Translations under genes and position numbers: made by a program
Assembly (NCBI GenBank): GCA_021852225.1
Contig: JAJZOA010000209.1
Span: 1 to 5,679 of the forward strand
Direction of reading: 5' to 3'
From: Planctomycetota bacterium
GTDB taxonomy: Bacteria; Planctomycetota; Phycisphaerae; WQYP01
Length of the DNA stretch: 5,679 bases
In this document: piece after piece, positions 1-5,679 of the stretch
Layout of the letters: each line of letters begins with the position of its first letter
Numbering within the stretch: position 1 is the first letter of the stretch
The notes under the pieces: generated by a model
Seen by the model: only the letters and a program-made list of their open reading frames with translations
The model's database searches: none
What the model was told of the DNA's origin: nothing

Positions 1-447
1 AGGATGGATTTAACGGCTTATGAAAAGGCGTTGTCAGGCTGGACCCATTTGTGCCGGGTGTCGCTTGAACCGTGCGGAGAACTGGAGGCGATCAGCGTCG
101 ATGGTAAAACCTTGCGTGGTAGTCAGGGGCACGAGGTTCCCGGTGTACATCTGCTATCAGCTTTCATGGCGGGAGTTGGACTGGTACTCAAGCAGGTCTC
201 CGCCGGGGCCAACAAGGAAGATGGCGGCGAAATTACCGCCGCATCGGAAGTGCTGATGGGCTTGGTATTAAAGGGTAGAGTCGTAACGGGGGACGCCTTG
301 TTTGCGCAGCGAAAGCTCTGTGCGAAGATCACGGAGCCTGGCGGAGACTATCTTCTGGCGGTGAAGGAAAACCAGCCCAAGCTGCTGGCGGAAATAGAAG
401 ATGTATTCCGCTCACCCCGCGCCCCCTTTTTGTCCATGAAGATGTAG
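1..447 (+). pseudogene. ISAs1 family transposase, N-terminal/central part, truncated by frameshift
   Basis: This is the first visible part of a DDE transposase that would cut and rejoin the ends of its own IS. The frame is already open at base 1, and the first ATG at 4-6 falls at a point that corresponds to about residue 80-100 of a typical ISAs1 transposase (usually ~370 residues). The true start and the N-terminal DDE_Tnp_1-associated domain are therefore upstream of the window. Counting from that ATG, the first catalytic Asp is D33 in ISVDGKTLRGS (codon 100-102) and the second is D97 in VVTGDALFAQ (codon 292-294). The family block YLLAVKENQP follows. The reading frame then runs into a TAG at 445-447, short of the third catalytic residue, which is encoded in another frame downstream. 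The family call rests on these motifs and their spacing; inactivation is inferred from the frameshift. Confidence 0.85.
421..432 (+). other. Frameshift site in the transposase (C5T5 tract)
   Basis: The upstream frame reads GCC CCC TTT TTG here and stops at 445-447. The homologous continuation is one base back. The break therefore lies in or next to the run of five C and five T (422-431). A one-base loss in a homopolymer, by mutation or sequencing error, explains it most simply. The tract is not a canonical X XXY YYZ slippery heptamer: CCC can re-pair after a -1 slip, but the following TTT would have to read CTT. Programmed frameshifting is therefore possible but not favoured. Confidence 0.7.
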
Positions 448-887
448 ACAAGCACGGCTCGCGTATTGAGAAACGCACAATCCAGACCAGCGGCGAATTG
501 GCGGGATGGAAACAATGGCCGGGACTCAAGACTGTGTGCCGGGTACAACGGGAAGTATGGAACCGCACACCGAAGTCACAGACCATGGAGACCGCGTATC
601 TAATAAGCAGCCTGGATCACAATGTTCACAAGCCAGAGATATTTCTACGCCTCAATCGTGGACACTGGGGAATTGAGAATCGCTTGCATTACGTGCGTGA
701 CGTAACCATGGGCGAGGATGCGTGTCGCGTCCGCAAGGGATCGGCTCCACAGGTGTTAGCCGGCATTCGCAATTCCGTCCTGAATCTCCTGCGACTGGAC
801 GGATGGCAGAATATTGCCGCCGTGCTCCGCCATCACTCCGTCAAGGTGCACAAGGCCCTCAAATTGGTCGGAATTCCGGAAAACTAA
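429..887 (+). pseudogene. ISAs1 family transposase, C-terminal part, out of frame with the upstream part
   Basis: This is the continuation of the same transposase in the -1 frame. Reading from about 429, the frame gives HEDVDKHGSRIEKR and then WKQWPGLKTV, which are the usual ISAs1 blocks following the NQP motif. Homology is therefore continuous across the break and only one base needs to be lost. The third catalytic residue is the Glu of RGHWGIENRLHYVRDVT (codon 675-677), followed by the family blocks EDACRVRKG and a terminal LNLLRL-type segment, with a TAA at 885-887. A TTG at 498 could be called as a start, but it lies inside the conserved region, so it is not a real gene start. The two visible parts together give about 290 residues. 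On its own this part lacks both catalytic aspartates and cannot transpose DNA. Confidence 0.85.
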
Positions 888-907
888 AAGACCCTGGGGG
901 GAAGCGG

Positions 908-1006
908 TCAGCGATCAGCGATCAGTCCCGATTGGCGACTCCTGTCGCATCGGGATTTCGGCATCCATGCCTCAACAGGGATCGAAGCTTTCAGCGATCA
1001 GCGATC
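908..1006. repeat. 16-base direct repeat of a TCAGCGA heptamer, flanking a hairpin
   Basis: TCAGCGATCAGCGATC occurs exactly at 908-923 and again at 991-1006. Each copy is itself two tandem TCAGCGA units plus the first two bases of a third, and the first copy runs on as far as TCAG (to 925). The two copies bracket a 67-base core that holds the hairpin at 927-954 and the small dyad GGCAT-CC-ATGCC at 960-971. This layout could be a small non-autonomous repeat element or simple heptamer slippage. Nothing in it suggests coding. Confidence 0.65.
927..954. repeat. Imperfect inverted repeat (hairpin) in the spacer
   Basis: CCCGAT (927-932) pairs with ATCGGG (949-954), and GCGAC (935-939) pairs with GTCGC (944-948). 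The loop is TCCT and there is a two-base bulge (TG, 933-934) on one side, giving eleven base pairs in all. No T tract follows on either strand, so it is not an intrinsic terminator. It probably belongs to the repeat unit bracketed by the flanking heptamer copies. Confidence 0.65.
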
Positions 1007-1139
1007 TTGGGAAATGGGTCAAGCGGAGGGCCGTTTTTATTCGCCACAACGCTTTGGTTGACAGCCGGTCCAATCCATGATCGAGCGCATCGCTAATGTT
1101 CGTCACGGTTAGAGGGAAGAACAGCCGGCTACGATGATG

Positions 1140-1181
1140 CGGGTGGGAACACCCGAGTACCCATGGCGGGCAGATGCCCGC
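1140..1181. repeat. Two adjacent short perfect hairpins, REP-like
   Basis: CGGGTG (1140-1145) pairs with CACCCG (1150-1155) around a GGAA loop, which fits the GNRA tetraloop pattern on the plus strand. Ten bases later GCGGGC (1166-1171) pairs with GCCCGC (1176-1181) around AGAT. Two GC-rich hairpins side by side in a spacer between convergent genes resemble repetitive extragenic palindromes. Whether the unit recurs in the genome cannot be seen from a single window. Confidence 0.5.
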
Positions 1182-1281
1182 TCCCCTACTGCCACCAAAG
1201 ATCATTCCAGGCAAAGTGTGAAACAGCGAGTCCATAGCGCCGTCTAAGGCATTCACTTGCAATGCCAGCGCATGGCGAGAT

Positions 1282-1316
1282 AAAAAAAAGGCCGATGTTG
1301 CAAAACAACATCGGCC
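1282..1316 (-). terminator. Rho-independent terminator of rpoC
   Basis: Read on the minus strand, GGCCGATGTTG (1316 down to 1306) pairs perfectly over eleven bases with CAACATCGGCC (1300 down to 1290), around the five-base loop TTTTG. An uninterrupted run of eight T follows at once (A8 on the plus strand, 1282-1289). It begins about 30 bases after the rpoC stop codon. There is no matching T run on the other side, so it works in one direction only and would not stop transcription arriving from the IS. Confidence 0.95.
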
Positions 1317-1346
1317 CGGAGATTTCAGGCGTGCAAATTTACCGCA

Positions 1347-4300
1347 TCAAGCGCTGGCCGTTTCCTTGGGCGACTCAGCCTTCTCTGCTGGAGTCCCGGT
1401 GGCGGCGGGTTCAGTCGCCCCGGATTCAGCGACTGCCACGGCACCAGCGGTGACGCGCATCGCTTCCGCCAGCGGCAGACGATTGATAATAGGAATTTCC
1501 ATATCTGCCTCCGGCACCGGCTCGCCGAGGTGGGTAATCTGCAGATTTTGATACTGTCTGAAAGCCGTACCAGCAGGAATCAGATGTCCTAGAATGACAT
1601 TTTCCTTCAGGCCCTGCAATGTATCTTCCCGACCGGCCAAAGCAGCCTCGGTAAGCACCTTGGTCGTCTCCTGGAAGCTGGCCGCAGATACAAACGAATC
1701 ACTTTGCAAACTGGCCTTGGTAATACCCAAAAGCAGGGTCTTAGCATTGGCCGGCCGGGCTTTGCGGGTTTTGGGCGGCTTGCCCCCTTTGCTCTCCACA
1801 GTGGCGACGACTTCTTTGACCTGCTCACGGGTAAGCAGCGTTCCCACTGCGACTTCGCTGTCGCCGGAATCTTCCACGCGATGGAGCTTGACCACGGCTT
1901 CATTTCCACGGCGGAAACGGAACTTATCGAGCACCTCACCCGGCAGAAAATTCGTGTCACCTGGATGTTCGACTTTAACTTTGTGCAGCATTTGGGAAAC
2001 AATCACTTCGATGTGCTTGTCGCTGATCCGCTGATTTTGCGTGCGATAAACATTTTGCACTTCCGCGAGAAGATATTCCTGCAGGGCATCCTCACCCTTA
2101 ATACGCAGGATATCATGCGGCACCATGGGACCGTCGATCAAAGGATCGCCGGCTTCCACCACATCGCCGGTATGCACGCGCAACTGTCGATCCTGCGGCA
2201 CGTGATGATCTTTTTCCACATCGCCGCTGCCCCGGATGATGATGGTCATCTTGCCGCGTCGTTTGTCGTTGCGCAGTTCCACCGTGCCGGAAATTTCCGC
2301 CATGATCGCCGGATCCCGCGGTTTGCGAGCCTCAAATATTTCCGTTACCCGCGGCAAACCTGAGGTAATGTCGGAAGTACCCTTGATTTCCCGCGGCTGC
2401 CGGGCCAGCAATGTACCTGGCTGCACCTTTTGACCGGCATCCACGTCGATGCGAGCCTTGGCCGGCAGATAGTGGAAGTCCAGGATCTTGCCGTCATCCG
2501 GGTCTTCAATCACGATACGCGGATGGCGTTCGCCACGGTGTTCCACGATGACCAGGCGATTGCTACCACCTTTGCCTTCGCTTTCGACCCTGGCGGTCTC
2601 GCCTTCCTGAATATCTTCAAATTTAATGACACCCGCCTTTTCCGCCAGAATAGGAGTCCGGTGCTGGTCCCAGTTGCAAAGCTGCTGACCGGCGCGAACG
2701 CTTTCCCCATCCTTGACGTGCAGGGTGGCTCCATAGGGAATTTTATACTTTTCCAGTTCACGGCCTTTGGCATCTTTGAGCAAGATTTCGCCATTGCGTT
2801 TCAGGACCATGGTGTGCTTGTTGCCTTCGGCATCACGTGACTCCACCGCGTTAAGGTCGCGATATTCGACGACACCCGCGACCCCCGCACGCACATCGTT
2901 TTTCTCCAAAATACGCGTAGCGGAACCACCGGTGTGGAATGTACGCATGGTAAGCTGGGTGCCCGGTTCTCCGATGGACTGGGCCGCAATGATGCCCACC
3001 GCCATGCCTTCTTCAACCAGGGCATTGGTGGAGAGATCCACGCCGTAGCAGCACGCGCACACGCCCGTGGAGGCCTCGCAGGTGAGCGGGCTGCGCACCC
3101 GGACGGTTTCCATATTGAGGTCTTCAATTTTCCGGGCTACCGCATCGGTAATGATCTGGCCTTCCTTCACGATGACTTCATCCGTGATGGGGTTGACCAG
3201 GGAATCAGCGGCGCAGCGACCGACAATGATTTCCCGCAGGGCCACATCGACCTGATCCCCCTTGTAGATGGCACTCTTTTTGATGCCATTCTGCGTACCG
3301 CAGTCGTGCTGGCTGACAATCACATTCTGGGCCACGTCGGCGAGTTTGCGTGTGAGATAGCCCGAGTCCGCCGTTTTTAACGCGGTATCCGCCAGACCTT
3401 TGCGGGCACCGTGGGTGGAAGTGAAATATTCCAGCACTGAGAGGCCTTCACGGAAATTGGTGCGGATCGGGGTCTCCATGATTTCGCCCGATGGCCGACT
3501 CATCAGACCCCGCATACCCGCCAATTGCCGGAAGTTATCCACGTTACCGCGGGCACCGGAATCAGCCATCAGGAAAATCGGGTTGAGATACGGTTTGCCG
3601 CGTGAATCATTCGGCGGCAACAGCGTGTTTTTCGCATCGCGTGTATCGTGCTCCAATTCCTGCATCATATCCTTGGTTACTTCTTCACGGGCATGGGCCC
3701 AGATGTCCAGAAGCTGGTTATAGCGTTCGCGCTCGGTGATGGCACCGAGGTTCAAGTTCTTTTCCACCCGATCGGCCTTCTTCTGGGATTCTTCAATAAT
3801 CTGTCCCTTGCGACCAGGAATGCGCAAATCGGTGATGCCGAAGCTCAGGCCTGCCAGCGTGGACCGCTTGAACCCAAGTTCCTTCATATCATCAAGCAGA
3901 TTGATGGTGGCCGGCCGCCCCAGGATGCGGTAACAATCTGCAATGACGCGGCTGCCGCCCTTGCTGGAAAGCGCGTAATTGTAAAACGGCATCTTCGCGG
4001 GAAGAATGTCGTTAAACAGACAGCGACCTACGGTGGTGATAATAGACCGATTGGCCGGTACCGGTTCGGCCCCCTTGCCTTGAGCGCTCACGACCGTGTC
4101 ACGGTTGATGCGCACACGAATGGGCGTGTGCATGCCGATTTTGCGATCATCAAAGGCCAGCCATGCTTCATGAAAATCGCGGAAAGCCAACTCGCGACCT
4201 TCCGGCCGTTCACCCGCTTCGCCCCGGCGCATGGTGGTGATGTAGTAAATTCCCAGAACGATATCCTGCGACGGCCCGATGATCGGAGAACCGTTGGCGG

Positions 4301-5679
4301 GCGAGAAAATATTATGCGTTGCCAGCATCAGCAGGTGCGCCTCCGCCTGCGCTTCAATGGACAATGGCAGATGCACCGCCATCTGGTCGCCGTCGAAATC
4401 GGCATTGAAGCCTTTGCACACCAGCGGATGAATTTTAATGGCGTTGCCTTCAATCAAAACCGGTTCAAACGCCTGAATGCCCATGCGGTGGAGGGTGGGA
4501 GCCCGGTTGAGCATCACCGGATGGCCTTTGATTACCTCTTCCAGAATGTCCCAGATTTCCTGATCCCGGCGTTCAATCATCTTTTTGGCCGATTTGATCG
4601 TGTCGGCCAGCCCATATTCCTTGAGCTTCCGAATGATAAACGGCTGGAACAATTCCAGGGCGATTTTTTTAGGCATGCCGCACTGGTGAATCTTGAGTTC
4701 CGGACCGACCACAATGACCGAACGGGCGGAATAATCCACCCGCTTGCCCAGCAGATTTTCGCGGAAACGCCCCTGTTTGCCCTTGATCATGTCTGTGAGC
4801 GACTTGAGCGGACGATTGGATGAGCCAAGCACGGGACGGCGACACCGGCCATTATCAAAAAGCGAATCCACAGCCTGCTGCAGCATCCGCTTTTCATTGC
4901 GAATAATCACTTCCGGAGCGTTGAGATCGCAGAGCTTTTTGAGCCGGTTGTTACGGTTGATGATTCGCCGATACAAATCGTTGAGATCGCTGGTGGCAAA
5001 ATTGCCAGATTCCAGCAGCACCAGGGGGCGCAGATCCGGCGGAATCACCGGAATGACTTCATAAATCATCCAGTCGGCCTTGTTTTCCGACTTGCGGATG
5101 GCCTCGACAATTTTCAACCGCTTGGTCAGATCCTTGATTTTCTGCTTGCTGTTGGTGTTCTCAATATCCAGGCGGATTTTGGCGGAGACCTCCGTCAGAT
5201 CCATCGCGGCCAACAGCGCATGGACGGCATCGGCACCCATTTTACATTCAAAATCTTCCTTGTATTTTTCGCGGGCTTCGCGGTATTCATCTTCCGAGAG
5301 AAGCTGCTTGCGCTTCAGCGGTGTATTGCCGGGATTGGTTACACAGTAATCCTGATAGTAAATGACTTTTTCCAAGTCGCTGGTTTTCATATCAATCAGG
5401 TTGCCCAGCCGACTGGGCATGGCCTTGAAAAACCAGATATGCACGACGGGCGCAGCCAGGGTAATATGACCCATGCGCTTACGACGTACGCGGCTGTGTG
5501 TAACTTTCACCCCGCAACGATCACAGATAACGCCCTTGTATTTGGTGCCTTTGTACTTGCCACAGGCGCATTCCCAGTCCCGTTCCGGACCGAAGATGCG
5601 TTCGCAAAACAGACCATCCCGTTCCGGGCGATAAGTACGGTAATTAATGGTTTCCGGCTTTTTAACCTCGCCAAGGGCG
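1347..5679 (-). CDS. rpoC: DNA-directed RNA polymerase subunit beta' (5' end outside window)
   Basis: This is the beta' subunit of the core RNA polymerase, which carries the catalytic magnesium site. About 1443 codons are visible and the frame is open to the right edge. The first zinc-site cysteine (residue 37 of the visible part) matches E. coli C70, so about 33 residues are missing and the full protein is near 1476, longer than E. coli's 1407. A GTG at 5508-5510 could be taken as the start, but the zinc site CACGKYK...CDRCG (C37, C39, C52, C55) lies upstream of it and is clearly coding. Other motifs: [12 protein letters not shown] at 4371-4406 with all three Asp, the bridge helix near [12 protein letters not shown], the second zinc site (CGTQ plus [11 protein letters not shown], with E. 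coli-like spacings 74, 7 and 3), and the trigger loop [19 protein letters not shown] trigger-loop SI3 insertion lies at about 2376-2915. The C-terminal clamp carries an extra ~40 residues, and an Ala/Pro/Glu-rich tail ends the protein. It is presumably co-transcribed with rpoB beyond the right edge. Confidence 0.98.
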   Translation of the reverse strand, partial: ALGEVKKPETINYRTYRPERDGLFCERIFGPERDWECACGKYKGTKYKGVICDRCGVKVTHSRVRRKRMGHITLAAPVVHIWFFKAMPSRLGNLIDMKTSDLEKVIYYQDYCVTNPGNTPLKRKQLLSEDEYREAREKYKEDFECKMGADAVHALLAAMDLTEVSAKIRLDIENTNSKQKIKDLTKRLKIVEAIRKSENKADWMIYEVIPVIPPDLRPLVLLESGNFATSDLNDLYRRIINRNNRLKKLCDLNAPEVIIRNEKRMLQQAVDSLFDNGRCRRPVLGSSNRPLKSLTDMIKGKQGRFRENLLGKRVDYSARSVIVVGPELKIHQCGMPKKIALELFQPFIIRKLKEYGLADTIKSAKKMIERRDQEIWDILEEVIKGHPVMLNRAPTLHRMGIQAFEPVLIEGNAIKIHPLVCKGFNADFDGDQMAVHLPLSIEAQAEAHLLMLATHNIFSPANGSPIIGPSQDIVLGIYYITTMRRGEAGERPEGRELAFRDFHEAWLAFDDRKIGMHTPIRVRINRDTVVSAQGKGAEPVPANRSIITTVGRCLFNDILPAKMPFYNYALSSKGGSRVIADCYRILGRPATINLLDDMKELGFKRSTLAGLSFGITDLRIPGRKGQIIEESQKKADRVEKNLNLGAITERERYNQLLDIWAHAREEVTKDMMQELEHDTRDAKNTLLPPNDSRGKPYLNPIFLMADSGARGNVDNFRQLAGMRGLMSRPSGEIMETPIRTNFREGLSVLEYFTSTHGARKGLADTALKTADSGYLTRKLADVAQNVIVSQHDCGTQNGIKKSAIYKGDQVDVALREIIVGRCAADSLVNPITDEVIVKEGQIITDAVARKIEDLNMETVRVRSPLTCEASTGVCACCYGVDLSTNALVEEGMAVGIIAAQSIGEPGTQLTMRTFHTGGSATRILEKNDVRAGVAGVVEYRDLNAVESRDAEGNKHTMVLKRNGEILLKDAKGRELEKYKIPYGATLHVKDGESVRAGQQLCNWDQHRTPILAEKAGVIKFEDIQEGETARVESEGKGGSNRLVIVEHRGERHPRIVIEDPDDGKILDFHYLPAKARIDVDAGQKVQPGTLLARQPREIKGTSDITSGLPRVTEIFEARKPRDPAIMAEISGTVELRNDKRRGKMTIIIRGSGDVEKDHHVPQDRQLRVHTGDVVEAGDPLIDGPMVPHDILRIKGEDALQEYLLAEVQNVYRTQNQRISDKHIEVIVSQMLHKVKVEHPGDTNFLPGEVLDKFRFRRGNEAVVKLHRVEDSGDSEVAVGTLLTREQVKEVVATVESKGGKPPKTRKARPANAKTLLLGITKASLQSDSFVSAASFQETTKVLTEAALAGREDTLQGLKENVILGHLIPAGTAFRQYQNLQITHLGEPVPEADMEIPIINRLPLAEAMRVTAGAVAVAESGATEPAATGTPAEKAESPKETASA

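Larger units (their letters stand above)
1..896 (+). mobile_element. ISAs1/H-repeat family insertion sequence, 3' part (left end outside window)
   Basis: This is the right-hand portion of an insertion sequence, identified by its ISAs1-type DDE transposase. The left terminal repeat and the first part of the transposase lie before base 1. The right boundary is uncertain. The transposase stop codon at 885-887 is followed at once by AAAAGACCCTGG and a G6 run (896-901), and a terminal inverted repeat in this stretch is plausible because IS ends commonly sit close to the transposase stop. Without the left end, neither the inverted repeat nor the target duplication can be confirmed. The element is oriented towards the 3' end of rpoC and lies about 450 bases past the rpoC stop, beyond its terminator, where insertion would be harmless to the host. 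Confidence 0.75.
888..1281. other. Gene-free, repeat-rich spacer between the IS and the rpoC terminator
   Basis: No credible gene is seen in this stretch of about 390 bases. The open frames present are short, start at weak codons, lack a recognisable ribosome binding site and show no family motif. It holds a heptamer-based direct repeat flanking an imperfect hairpin (908-1006) and two adjacent perfect hairpins (1140-1181), each described separately. The stretch 1007-1139 contains nothing I can name. Since both neighbouring genes point into it, no promoter is required here and I see no convincing one. Confidence 0.6.

Noticed and set aside
908..1006. CRISPR array
   Set aside because: Only two copies, of 16 bases built from tandem heptamers, with a 67-base gap and no regular spacer pattern or cas genes.
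722..1096. Plus-strand open frame overlapping the transposase end and the spacer
   Set aside because: It overlaps the true transposase frame, which carries the conserved motifs, and then continues into repeats.
1061..1128. ACAGCCGG repeated at 1061-1068 and 1121-1128 as a possible target-site duplication
   Set aside because: Eight bases is short enough to recur by chance, and the interval between the copies has no element-like ends.
972..1262. Minus-strand open frame of 96 codons in the spacer
   Set aside because: It starts at TTG, has no clear ribosome binding site, runs through the hairpins and the heptamer repeat, and lies just beyond the rpoC terminator; the peptide shows no known motif.
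1704..2363. Plus-strand open frame of 219 codons opposite rpoC
   Set aside because: It is antisense to the conserved C-terminal part of rpoC, has no recognisable domain, and is explained by the codon bias of rpoC.
3648..4823. Long plus-strand open frame (391 codons) opposite rpoC
   Set aside because: It lies entirely antisense to the conserved catalytic core of rpoC, shows no family motif and follows the codon pattern of the opposite strand; it is a shadow frame.
5508..5510. GTG as the start codon of rpoC
   Set aside because: The upstream in-frame sequence encodes the conserved [10 protein letters not shown] segment and the first zinc site, so the gene starts beyond the right edge.

Overview
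The window holds two gene-bearing segments that converge on a repeat-rich spacer. The right three quarters (1347 to the right edge, minus strand) is the 3'-most ~1443 codons of rpoC, the beta' subunit of RNA polymerase. Its N-terminal ~33 residues lie beyond the right edge. All hallmark elements are visible and intact: the N-terminal zinc site, the NADFDGD catalytic loop, the bridge helix, the second zinc site, the trigger loop with a large SI3-type insertion, and the C-terminal clamp. The gene ends in a strong intrinsic terminator about 30 bases past the stop codon, so it looks like the last gene of its transcription unit. rpoB would be expected just beyond the right edge, but it is not visible.

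The left edge (1 to about 895, plus strand) is the 3' part of an ISAs1/H-repeat family insertion sequence. Its DDE transposase has all three catalytic acidic residues, but the frame is broken by a -1 shift at a C5T5 tract, and its 5' end is outside the window. It is best read as a decaying or inactivated IS copy.

The spacer between them (about 888 to 1281) has no credible gene. It contains a 16-base direct repeat built from the heptamer TCAGCGA, which flanks an imperfect hairpin, followed by two adjacent short perfect hairpins of REP-like appearance. It looks like a landing zone for repeats and mobile DNA between the IS and the rpoC terminator.

Organism: RpoC has an SI3 insertion in the trigger loop, which excludes Firmicutes and Actinobacteria. 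Segments such as [19 protein letters not shown] and the '[25 protein letters not shown]' region (described, not fully quoted elsewhere) resemble the PVC group (Verrucomicrobiota, Lentisphaerota, Planctomycetota). Verrucomicrobiota-like is my weak preference. This is from memory of family patterns and no search was run.

I find no convincing undescribed system here. The items most worth a second look are the ~40-residue insertion in the RpoC C-terminal clamp, the composite repeat spacer, and the frameshift in the transposase.
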